Source: Candidatus Acidiflorens stordalenmirensis (GTDB taxonomy: Bacteria; Acidobacteriota; Terriglobia; Terriglobales; Acidobacteriaceae). From it: a stretch of 60,676 nucleotides of DNA. Below the pieces are notes generated by a model. The model had not been told where the DNA came from, did no database searches, and saw only the letters and a list, made by a program, of their open reading frames with translations. The position numbers and the translations under genes were made by a program. Positions 14,686 to 21,473 of the stretch are shown here, in pieces; the stretch's first letter is position 1; each line of letters opens with the position of its first letter. Location: positions 155 through 60,830 of the forward strand of contig PLIC01000007.1 of assembly GCA_003139995.1 (NCBI GenBank), read 5' to 3'.

Positions 14686-14979
14686 TTACTTCTTCGGCGC
14701 GATCGCGTCCTTCGCGGCTTTCGCCACGCGGAACTTTACCACCGTTTTCGCCTTGATCTGGATCGGTTCGCCGGTCTGCGGGTTGCGTCCCATGCGCGCC
14801 TTGCGGTGCGCTTTCACCAAACGGCCGAGGCCGGGCACAACGAACACGCCGTTCTTCTTCGTCTCTTTAATCGCCGTGTCTGCCAGGTGCTCCAGAAAAG
14901 TCGCGGCGGTCTTGTTGTTGGTGCCGAGCTTCTCGGCCAGGTGGCGGGTGAGTTGGGTCTTGGTCATACCAGATGCCAT
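14686..14979 (-). CDS. HU-family DNA-binding protein
   Basis: A 97-residue HU/IHF-like nucleoid protein that bends DNA as a dimer. The core shows MTKTQLTRHLAEKLG, the FVVPGLGRL turn, and the DNA-arm motif ARMGRNPQTGEPIQIKAK with the intercalating proline of RNP. The tail is lysine/alanine-rich. The ATG at 14979 is preceded by AGGAGG five bases upstream, an ideal ribosome binding site. An internal ATG four codons on is less favoured. It is monocistronic, with its own terminator. A second family member lies at 54.1 kb. Confidence 0.9.
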   Translation of the reverse strand: MASGMTKTQLTRHLAEKLGTNNKTAATFLEHLADTAIKETKKNGVFVVPGLGRLVKAHRKARMGRNPQTGEPIQIKAKTVVKFRVAKAAKDAIAPKK

Positions 14980-15196
14980 GAATTCCTCCTTCAGGAACTT
15001 ACAAATTTGCGTGTGTCCAGCGCATAATAACGCACTACGCTGTGGAATAGTAGCACTTTATGCAGATTTTATGCGGTTTGCAGTAAGGCACCCCCTGGAA
15101 AATCGGCATAGAATAGGCGGATTCGGCAGCCGAAGAGCGCCAAATTGGAAAATCCGCGTGCAGTGGGATGTTCTGAGAACTGAGAACTGAAAGCCC

Positions 15197-15757
15197 CTAC
15201 GGATCGTACACCGCGGTGTGCATGCCTGCGTGCCGCGCAGCTTCCTGCATCTGGTCGAGCTTCCTCTTTTGCTCATCGAGTTGCTGCTGGATTTGCGCGA
15301 CACGCTGCATTTGCCGCGGGTTGTACGGCCCCTCGGATTGGACGCTCCCGTTAGCGGACTGTATCGACGCATTGAGCTGGTCGATCTTCGCTTGCAGAGT
15401 CGCCATCTTATTTTTTTGCGCCAGGATCTGCCTCTTCCATTGCTCAGCCGCGCGTTGTTCGGCCAGGCGTTGTTGCGCGGAACGATGGTCGGCTAAACGA
15501 CGATCAGTGGCCTTGCTGCCGTCCGCCGCGCTAGCCGCCGGCGGTGCCTCGCGCGCCCCCTGGTTCGTGTTCAGATCCTTCGGAAGATCCGCGTTCGTGA
15601 TCACTTTTGGCTTCATCGTGGATGCATCCTCAGCGTTCTGTTTCTCCCGGTTCTCGCGCGCAACGTCGCCCAGCGACTGCCCATAGGTGGCCGAGCCCAT
15701 CAAGAATGCAATTGCGAAAATCTTCAAGAGCGTGAGCTGAATAACCTTGCGCTGCAT
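15197..15757 (-). CDS. secreted coiled-coil protein of unknown function
   Basis: A 186-residue exported protein. The signal peptide (IFAIAFLMGSATYGQ) is followed by SLGDVARENREKQ, a motif often seen after the signal peptide in acidobacterial hypothetical proteins, then a disordered linker and two helical stretches rich in Q, R, E and A. Of these, QRLAEQRAAEQWKRQILAQK and RVAQIQQQLDEQKRKLDQMQ have heptad character. The start at 15757 has GGGAGGGGG before it. It reads away from gluQ by about 110 bases on the same strand. I do not recognise the family and propose no function beyond an envelope coiled coil. Confidence 0.6.
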   Translation of the reverse strand: MQRKVIQLTLLKIFAIAFLMGSATYGQSLGDVARENREKQNAEDASTMKPKVITNADLPKDLNTNQGAREAPPAASAADGSKATDRRLADHRSAQQRLAEQRAAEQWKRQILAQKNKMATLQAKIDQLNASIQSANGSVQSEGPYNPRQMQRVAQIQQQLDEQKRKLDQMQEAARHAGMHTAVYDP

Positions 15758-15864
15758 GTCCCCCTCCCACTCGCCATCCCGAACTGTTCTTTCAATGGTA
15801 GCTCCGTTCGCTTCGATCCGTAGCTACATAGGTAACTCGAGCGCGAAACGAAAGTGTCATATCA

Positions 15865-16746
15865 TCATGGCCAGCCGGCCATCTCTAGAACCTTCTCCGG
15901 CGTCATCCCCCTCTCGCGCAAATGCCGGATGCTCAGCGCATCGTGCCGTTTCGCCAGCCGCACGCCATCGCCGTCCCGCACCAGTTCGCAATGAAAATAA
16001 TCCGGAGCGGCATAACCAAGCGCGCGCATCAACAGCAGTTGCCGCGCGGTCGACTTCAGCAAATCAGCGCCCCGCACGACTTCCGTGATCCGCATCGCCG
16101 CGTCGTCGACCACGACCGCGAGTTGGTAAGACGGAACGTCGTCGCGCCGCCAGACTAAAAAATCGCCGAAATCAAAATTATTGCCTGCGACGTAGCGTTG
16201 CCGGCCCAGATTCAAATCCGCAAACTCAATCGCCTCGCCGTTGGGAACGCGGAACCGCCAGTTCACGCCCGCAGGCTCCCTGAACCCGGCCATGTCTTTC
16301 CTCTCGCGGCAAGTTCCGGGATACACCAGCTCGTCATCGGCATCATTCGGAGCGTTCGCCGCCTGCGCCAGATCCTTGCGCGAACAAATGCACGGATACA
16401 GAAACCCGTTCTCCCGCAGCCGCCGCCAAGCCCCCAGATAATGCGCCCGGCGCTCACTCTGCGAGTAGGCGCCATACGGGCCGCCACAATCCGGCCCCTC
16501 ACTCCAGCGAATTCCCAGCCAGCGCAAGTCTTCAATCATGGCGAGAGCAAATTCCGTCCGCGCGCGCTGCGGATCCAGATCCTCATTCCGTAAAATCAAA
16601 GTTCCCTGATTTTCGATCGCTCGTTGCGCCGCGATCCAGAAAGTCCGCGCATGCCCAACGTGCAACAGCCCCGTCGGCGAGGGCGCCAGGCGTCCGCGAT
16701 AACTTGCGCTATAAGTAAGAGAGAAGCTGGCCGAGCCTTGACTCAT
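15865..16746 (-). CDS. gluQ: glutamyl-Q tRNA(Asp) synthetase
   Basis: A 293-residue paralogue of the glutamyl-tRNA synthetase catalytic core, without the anticodon-binding half. It shows RGRLAPSPTGLLHVGHAR with the HVGH nucleotide-binding motif at residues 29-32, the YPCICSRKDL segment with zinc-type cysteines (one more in PGTCRER), and RLAKRHDA in place of KMSKS. This short form attaches glutamate to the queuine ring at position 34 of tRNA-Asp. That fits the presence of queD and queE 4 kb away, giving three steps of queuosine biology in one neighbourhood. The length is normal for the family. Confidence 0.92.
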   Translation of the reverse strand: MSQGSASFSLTYSASYRGRLAPSPTGLLHVGHARTFWIAAQRAIENQGTLILRNEDLDPQRARTEFALAMIEDLRWLGIRWSEGPDCGGPYGAYSQSERRAHYLGAWRRLRENGFLYPCICSRKDLAQAANAPNDADDELVYPGTCRERKDMAGFREPAGVNWRFRVPNGEAIEFADLNLGRQRYVAGNNFDFGDFLVWRRDDVPSYQLAVVVDDAAMRITEVVRGADLLKSTARQLLLMRALGYAAPDYFHCELVRDGDGVRLAKRHDALSIRHLRERGMTPEKVLEMAGWP

Positions 16747-16929
16747 GAAAACATTCTAGCGGGAAGCGCTGTGGCCGACGGGCGTGTTGCCCGCCACACG
16801 GCGTGTCTGGCGGCGCACACGCTCTTGCGCCAAGTCTGTCCATAAGTCGTGCCGCATCAACAGCCGCCCAATTGGCCGCTCTCCTGCCATATCACTTCCG
16901 ACTGCGCCAGCCGCAGAGGAGGTGACAAA

Positions 16930-17844
16930 ATGACAACTACTGGGAAATCCGGTGATAAGAAATCCACGAACCAAAATCTCGCTAACAATACAACTGACAA
17001 CGCAATCTCCGGGACGACGCTTTCGTCCTGGTCGCGCCAGCAGAAGCTGGCGATGATCGCGGGCTTCGCGATTCTCGGGCTCTTACTCGCGGTGAGCGCA
17101 TGCTCGAAGCAATCTTCAAAACCGGCGCTGGCCGGCGTTTCCGGCCCCGCATCAACTTCGCCGACGCCCGCGGCCGCGGCAACGGCGGCAACCACCGTAA
17201 CCGCCGCAGCCTTACCAGCGCCAGCAAAGAAGACGCCAAAGAAGCATCCCGCGAACGTCACTTATAGCGACGCTAACTCCGGCGTTTCGTTTCTCTATCC
17301 GCGCAAGTTTGCGCTGACCTCGGGCGACAAAGCGCAGCCCCAGCTTGCGGGCATGGGCGATGTGCCGATGAACTTCGTCCAGCCCGGTGGAGTCGCGGTC
17401 GCGACCGTCGCGCTGCCCGAAGGTTCGTATCCCGGCACCGACTTCGCATCCGCCTTCTTCAACGTGAATGTCAATCGCAGCGTCTCCGCGCAGGAGTGCG
17501 CGCACTTCGCCTTCGTTGACACGCGCAATACCGACGGCGAACCGGTCGACGCCGAGAAAGTCAAAATCGGCTCGACCGACATGGAGATGACTTCGAGCTT
17601 CTCCGCCAGCACCTTGAAGCAGGCCGAAGCGCACTACTACCACAGCTACGAAAATGGAGCCTGTTACGAATACGTCTTAGCTCTGGGCACTGAAGGATTT
17701 GCCACCGAAGGCGGTATTGAGCACGTCAACTGCGACGAAGTTTTCGCCAAGCTGGAGAAGATCTTGGCCACGGTGAAGATCGCTCCAGTCGAGCAGGAGC
17801 ACGTAGCCGAACCAGCAGTCACCAGCAGCGCCGGTGGCAAGTAA
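16930..17844 (+). CDS. hypothetical membrane-anchored or lipoprotein
   Basis: A 304-residue protein whose start at 16930 is set by a strong AGGAGG upstream. A hydrophilic N-terminus of about 38 residues precedes one hydrophobic segment (LAMIAGFAILGLLLAVSACS) that ends in a possible lipobox cysteine, then an alanine/threonine/proline linker. The globular part of about 190 residues starts at VTYSDANSGVSFLYPRKFAL. This layout is seen in periplasmic domains of unknown role that resemble PsbP/MOG1-like folds, but I cannot assign it securely. No operon partners are evident; the dodecin gene follows after 180 bases. Confidence 0.6.
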   Translation: MTTTGKSGDKKSTNQNLANNTTDNAISGTTLSSWSRQQKLAMIAGFAILGLLLAVSACSKQSSKPALAGVSGPASTSPTPAAAATAATTVTAAALPAPAKKTPKKHPANVTYSDANSGVSFLYPRKFALTSGDKAQPQLAGMGDVPMNFVQPGGVAVATVALPEGSYPGTDFASAFFNVNVNRSVSAQECAHFAFVDTRNTDGEPVDAEKVKIGSTDMEMTSSFSASTLKQAEAHYYHSYENGACYEYVLALGTEGFATEGGIEHVNCDEVFAKLEKILATVKIAPVEQEHVAEPAVTSSAGGK

Positions 17845-18023
17845 CAAATTCGAAGCGCGCGAACAACACCATGGCCACGCAGACCTCTTGCGTGGCCTTT
17901 GTGTTTGGGCTATGCCGAAAACCGTCCCGACGCCGTGCGGCTTCTCATCTGACGCCGGCGCTGCCCTCGCCGCACGCTGGGCAAATTGTCGTACAATTTC
18001 GACGGGCAGATAAGGAGAATGGA

Positions 18024-18224
18024 ATGACCCAAAAAATTATCGAGGTAATCGGAACATCGAATGAAAGTTTTGCCAAGGCAGCGGAGTGTGCCGTGAAGGA
18101 AGCGGCGAAAACCGTTCGCGGCATCAAGTGGGCGCACGTGGATTCGCTCGACATGCAACTGGACGGAACAAAGGTTCTGCAATACCGCGCCACCACCAAG
18201 ATTTATTTCGACGTCGAGCAGTAA
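18024..18224 (+). CDS. dodecin family flavin-binding protein
   Basis: A small protein of 66 residues. MTQKIIEVIGTSNESFAKAA opens the dodecin fold and IKWAHVDSLDMQLDGTKV contains the tryptophan that stacks on the isoalloxazine ring. Dodecins assemble as dodecamers and store riboflavin or FMN in the cytoplasm, protecting it from side reactions. The ATG at 18024 follows AAGGAG; a longer upstream frame is not supported. It is not linked to flavin genes here. Confidence 0.88.
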   Translation: MTQKIIEVIGTSNESFAKAAECAVKEAAKTVRGIKWAHVDSLDMQLDGTKVLQYRATTKIYFDVEQ

Positions 18225-18445
18225 AAACTGGCTTCGCCGCTGGTTTGCAAAAGTTTGTTGGCAGGATTCGATGCGGCGCCAGCCGCTGTTTCCGCCTGCT
18301 TCGGCTTTCCGTTTGTTTTTTGCATCTTTGTCGAATCGCGTCACATCGAAGCGTTATTCCGATTCCAGAGATGCCTGGAAATTTTGCCCCAAGCATGGAA
18401 TTCCTGGTCTCTGGGAAAAACTCACGCAAAGGATCTTGAATCGTC

Positions 18446-19048
18446 ATGCTGAAAACAGCCAAACGTATTGGTATAGTTTCCGCGATCGCCCTTCTCGCGA
18501 GCCTATCGGCGCTCGCGCAGACCTCAAACTGGAACATTGACCCGGCGCACTCGACCGCGCAGTTTACCGTGCGTCACATGGGAATCTCGAACGTCACCGG
18601 GAACTTTACGAAGCTGACGGGAAGCGTCGTTCTGAACGAGAAAGACATTACGCAGTCGCAGGTCTCGGCCAACATCGACGTCAGTTCGGTCGACACCCGG
18701 GTCGAAATGCGCGACAAAGATCTTAGAAGCCCTAACTTCTTCGACGTTGAAAAGTATCCGACCATCGAATTCAAGTCCAAGCGGATCGTAAGCAGCGGCG
18801 GGAAGCTGCAGGTGATTGGCGATCTGACCATCCACGGCACCACCCACGAAGTCACGCTCGACGGGGATGAACCTACGCCGGAATTGACCGATCCGTGGGG
18901 CAGTTCGCGCCGCGGATTTTCCGCGACGACGACCATCAACCGCAAGGATTTCAATCTCGTCTACAACAATCTTCTAAAGACCGGTGAAGCGGTGATTGGG
19001 GATAACGTCAAGATCCAGATTGACGCAGAAATGGTAAAGAAGAAGTGA
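18446..19048 (+). CDS. periplasmic YceI family protein
   Basis: A 200-residue exported protein: signal peptide to about residue 24 (ALLASLSALAQ), then the YceI lipocalin-like fold. Landmarks are WNIDPAHSTAQFTVRHMGIS, GSVVLNEKD, the VDTRVEMRDKDLRSPNFFD segment and GDLTIHGTTHEVTLD. Family members bind polyisoprenoid or amphiphilic ligands in a beta-barrel, and some are induced by stress or high pH. The start at 18446 gives an intact signal sequence. The gene is probably monocistronic and is followed at once by an octamer palindrome. Confidence 0.9.
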   Translation: MLKTAKRIGIVSAIALLASLSALAQTSNWNIDPAHSTAQFTVRHMGISNVTGNFTKLTGSVVLNEKDITQSQVSANIDVSSVDTRVEMRDKDLRSPNFFDVEKYPTIEFKSKRIVSSGGKLQVIGDLTIHGTTHEVTLDGDEPTPELTDPWGSSRRGFSATTTINRKDFNLVYNNLLKTGEAVIGDNVKIQIDAEMVKKK

Positions 19049-19050
19049 GT

Positions 19051-19142
19051 CATCGGGCGATCCGGTCATCGGGCCTACGGTTCATCGAAAATCGGCTCTG
19101 TGGTTCTTGATCGCCCGATCACAGGATCTTCAGATCACCCGC
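19051..19142. repeat. octamer-arm palindrome (ATCGGG family), copy 2
   Basis: CATCGGGCGATCCGGTCATC and the following GGGCC form the left arm. GATCGCCCGATCACAGGATC continuing TTCAGATCACCC forms the right arm. It starts two bases after the yceI stop codon and ends about 25 bases before the pgeF start. Confidence 0.6.
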
Positions 19143-19166
19143 TCCACAGGGTATGATCGAGGTGTG

Positions 19167-20099
19167 GTGAGCAACCGCGTCGTAAAAAACACGCTACAAC
19201 TTCTGCGTTCCGAGAAACTGGCCAAACTGGCCTGGCTTGCGTATGCCTTCTCGGCGCGCCTTGGCGGAGTGTCGCGCGTCTACGGCGGCAACGCGCTGAA
19301 TCTTGGGTTCACGAAGCATGACTCGCGCGCGGCCGTCGAGCGCAACCGCGAGCTTTTCCTCAAGGAACTCGGCGTTGCGAATGAAGGCAAAAGCTGGCCG
19401 CTGGTTACGCTGCGGCAGATTCATTCCGATTTGATCCATCGAGTCGACCGCATGCCGGAACAGCTTCTGGCCGGAGACGGGATGGTCACGGATACGCCGG
19501 GGTTGCTCCTGGCCGTGCAGACGGCCGATTGCCTTCCCATCATTCTGGTGGATCCTAAACGGCAGGCGGTCGGCGTTCTTCACGCTGGCTGGCGCGGCAC
19601 GGTCAAGCGCATCGTCGAGAAGGGCGTCGGCGAAATGCGGAAACACTTCGGGAGCGATCCGCGGAATCTTGTAGCGGCGATTGGGCCGAGCATTGAGGGA
19701 TGCTGCTACGAAGTAGGTGAAGAAGTGCGCACTAAATTTGAAACGCAGTTCGCATATGCCAGCAGCTTGTTCCGCGAGATGAAGGAATCGGACCCCGTGC
19801 GGGAAAAATATCCGATGCTGTTCCTGACGGCCCGCGCGCCTGGGCACAGCGAATTGCCGGTGAAACTTTTTCTCGATCTCGTAGAAGGGAACAGGCGACA
19901 ACTGCTGGATGCGGGCGTGCTGGCGAAAAATATCGATGCAACCGGGCCCTGTACGGCGTGCCATACGAAGCTGCTGTTCAGCTTCCGCGGAGAGAAGGGT
20001 GTAACCGGGAGGATGATGGGGGCGGCAGGGATCAGGCCGGCGGGTGATTGGGCCATCGGGCCATCAAAATCCCAGAGTCGATTTTCGATGACCCGATGA
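19167..20099 (+). CDS. pgeF: peptidoglycan editing factor / multicopper-type laccase-domain protein (copy 1)
   Basis: A YfiH-family (DUF152) protein of 310 residues. It carries the three zinc-binding landmarks: LRQIHSDLIH, QTADCLPIIL and GVLHAGWRGTVKRIVEKGVG. Family enzymes have cytoplasmic laccase or purine-nucleoside activity and remove misincorporated residues from peptidoglycan precursors. The GTG at 19167 (VSNRVV) aligns with the start of the second copy at 53151. The family C-terminus is expected at AAGIRP. Here the frame continues through GDWAIGPSKSQSRFSMTR, which is encoded by an ATCGGG palindrome, so the gene has gained a repeat-derived tail. Confidence 0.88.
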   Translation: MSNRVVKNTLQLLRSEKLAKLAWLAYAFSARLGGVSRVYGGNALNLGFTKHDSRAAVERNRELFLKELGVANEGKSWPLVTLRQIHSDLIHRVDRMPEQLLAGDGMVTDTPGLLLAVQTADCLPIILVDPKRQAVGVLHAGWRGTVKRIVEKGVGEMRKHFGSDPRNLVAAIGPSIEGCCYEVGEEVRTKFETQFAYASSLFREMKESDPVREKYPMLFLTARAPGHSELPVKLFLDLVEGNRRQLLDAGVLAKNIDATGPCTACHTKLLFSFRGEKGVTGRMMGAAGIRPAGDWAIGPSKSQSRFSMTR

Positions 20100-20121
20100 C
20101 CCGATCGCGAGATCACCCGAT
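20041..20121. repeat. octamer-arm palindrome (ATCGGG family), copy 3, overlapping pgeF
   Basis: The left arm is GGGTGATTGGGCCATCGGGC and the right arm GATGACCCGATGACCCGATC followed by GCGAGATCACCCGAT. About 58 bases of it are translated as the tail of pgeF and it ends four bases before the convergent pirin gene. It could also act as a bidirectional terminator. Confidence 0.65.
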
Positions 20122-20125
20122 CCGT

Positions 20126-20824
20126 TTACGCCAAGTCGAACAGTAGGACTTCCGCGTCTTCCGTTGCTTTGATCGTCAGCTGCTTTTCTTCGCTGATGGC
20201 AGCTCCGTCTCCCTGGTGCAACTTCTGGCCGTTCAGCTCGACTTCTCCCTTGGCGACCTGGAGCCACGCGTGACGCTTCGCATCGAGCGACTGCGTGATC
20301 TCGTCTCCGGGCGCAAGCAAAGTGACGAACAGTTTCGCGTCCTGATTGATCTTCACCGAACCCTCGGCGCCGTCGCTCGAGGCGATCAGGCGAAACTTGC
20401 CGCGCTTCTCGACTTCGGGGAAGCTTTTCTGTTCGTAGCCAGGTTCGTGCCCTTGCTTGTCGGGGAGAATCCATATCTGCAGCAGATGCACGGATTCGGT
20501 CGTGGAAGGATTCGCCTCGCTGTGGCGGATGCCGCGCCCGGCAGTCATACGCTGCCCGTCGCCCGGGAGGATCACCGAGCCGGTGCCAAGGCTGTCTTTG
20601 TGCTCGAGCTTGCCGGACAGGACATAGGTGATGATCTCCATGTCGCGGTGGGGATGCGTTGGAAAACCGCCGTTGGGCGCGACCCGATCTTCGTTGATCA
20701 CGCGCAGCGACCGGAAACTCATCCATTTGGGATCGTAGTAGTCGTTGAAACTGAAAGTATGGCGTGTTTTCAGCCAGCCATAGTCACCGCCGCCACGCTC
20801 ATTGCTCGGTCGGATGGTTATCAT
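20126..20824 (-). CDS. pirin family protein
   Basis: A 232-residue bicupin. The metal-binding residues of the N-terminal cupin are present: H57 and H59 in FPTHPHRDME, H101 and E103 in GRGIRHSEAN. The second cupin is degenerate, as usual (KRHAWLQVAKGEVELNG). Pirins of the YhhW type have quercetin 2,3-dioxygenase activity and may serve redox or regulatory roles in the cytoplasm. The start at 20824 has GAGGAG upstream. A perfect palindrome with 7-base arms lies just ahead of the gene and may bind its regulator. Confidence 0.9.
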   Translation of the reverse strand: MITIRPSNERGGGDYGWLKTRHTFSFNDYYDPKWMSFRSLRVINEDRVAPNGGFPTHPHRDMEIITYVLSGKLEHKDSLGTGSVILPGDGQRMTAGRGIRHSEANPSTTESVHLLQIWILPDKQGHEPGYEQKSFPEVEKRGKFRLIASSDGAEGSVKINQDAKLFVTLLAPGDEITQSLDAKRHAWLQVAKGEVELNGQKLHQGDGAAISEEKQLTIKATEDAEVLLFDLA

Positions 20825-20841
20825 GACGCTCGCTCCTCGTT

Positions 20842-20857
20842 AGTCGTTGTAACGACT
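20842..20857. promoter_or_regulatory. candidate operator palindrome upstream of pirin gene
   Basis: AGTCGTT, two bases, AACGACT: a perfect dyad 18 bases upstream of the pirin start codon. The size and position suit a dimeric repressor of the MarR or HxlR type. No such regulator gene is adjacent, so the binding protein is unknown. Confidence 0.4.
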
Positions 20858-21027
20858 ATTTCAGCTCGTTTAGATGTCGGGGGAGCGAGAAAGATTCAGG
20901 CGTGGAACAGTCGGTGGTCGGCGGTCGGCGGTCATTCGCGGTTCCCAGCGGTTATGGACGACCGGTCGGCTGGCAAACGCTCTTATGCTTCGCCTAGCAG
21001 TTTGTGTCAATCCTCTGTCAGGATTCC

Positions 21028-21093
21028 GGGCCATCGGGCGATCAAGAAGCCTATTTTCGATCGCCCGATGACCAGATGACCAGATCGCCCGAC
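21028..21093. repeat. octamer-arm palindrome (ATCGGG family), copy 4
   Basis: GGGCCATCGGGCGATCAAG faces GATCGCCCGATGACCAGATG continuing ACCAGATCGCCCGACC. The right arm shows four octamer units. It ends three bases before the stop codon of the convergent FmdB-like gene. Confidence 0.6.
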
Positions 21094-21095
21094 CA

Positions 21096-21410
21096 TTAGT
21101 CTTTCTTGTGTTTCCTGTGTGCGGTTTCGTGCTTGGGCTTATCGTCTTTCTTGGTCTCTTTCGTTTCCTTCGTCCCGCTGTCGCCTTCGGCCGAAGAAGA
21201 GGACGAGGACGACGCCGCGGAACCGGCCCCCTTCTTCGGGTAGTCGGTCACATACCACCCCGAGCCTTTGAACTGCACCGCTGGAGCCGAGATCACTTGC
21301 TCGAGGACGCCCCCGCATTCGGGGCACTTACTCAGGTGTTTATCGGAGAATTTGCGGATTTCTTCAAACCGGTGTCCGCACTTCTTGCACAGGTATTCGT
21401 AGTTGGGCAT
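21096..21410 (-). CDS. FmdB family zinc-ribbon protein
   Basis: A 104-residue protein. The N-terminal 45 residues form a CxxC...CxxC zinc ribbon (C8, C11, C29, C32 in MPNYEYLCKKCGHRFE and SKCPECGG) typical of the FmdB regulatory family. The remaining half is low-complexity, serine- then lysine-rich (GTKETKETKKDDKPKHETAH). The family is thought to be regulatory but has no proven general role. It lies 63 bases downstream of the ThyX-like gene on the same strand and may be cotranscribed. Confidence 0.85.
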   Translation of the reverse strand: MPNYEYLCKKCGHRFEEIRKFSDKHLSKCPECGGVLEQVISAPAVQFKGSGWYVTDYPKKGAGSAASSSSSSSAEGDSGTKETKETKKDDKPKHETAHRKHKKD

Positions 21411-21473
21411 GGGTGAAGTGATTTTAGAGGCGAAGATTCATCGCAGTCAATTTTGCGCCCGCGCCACACATCC

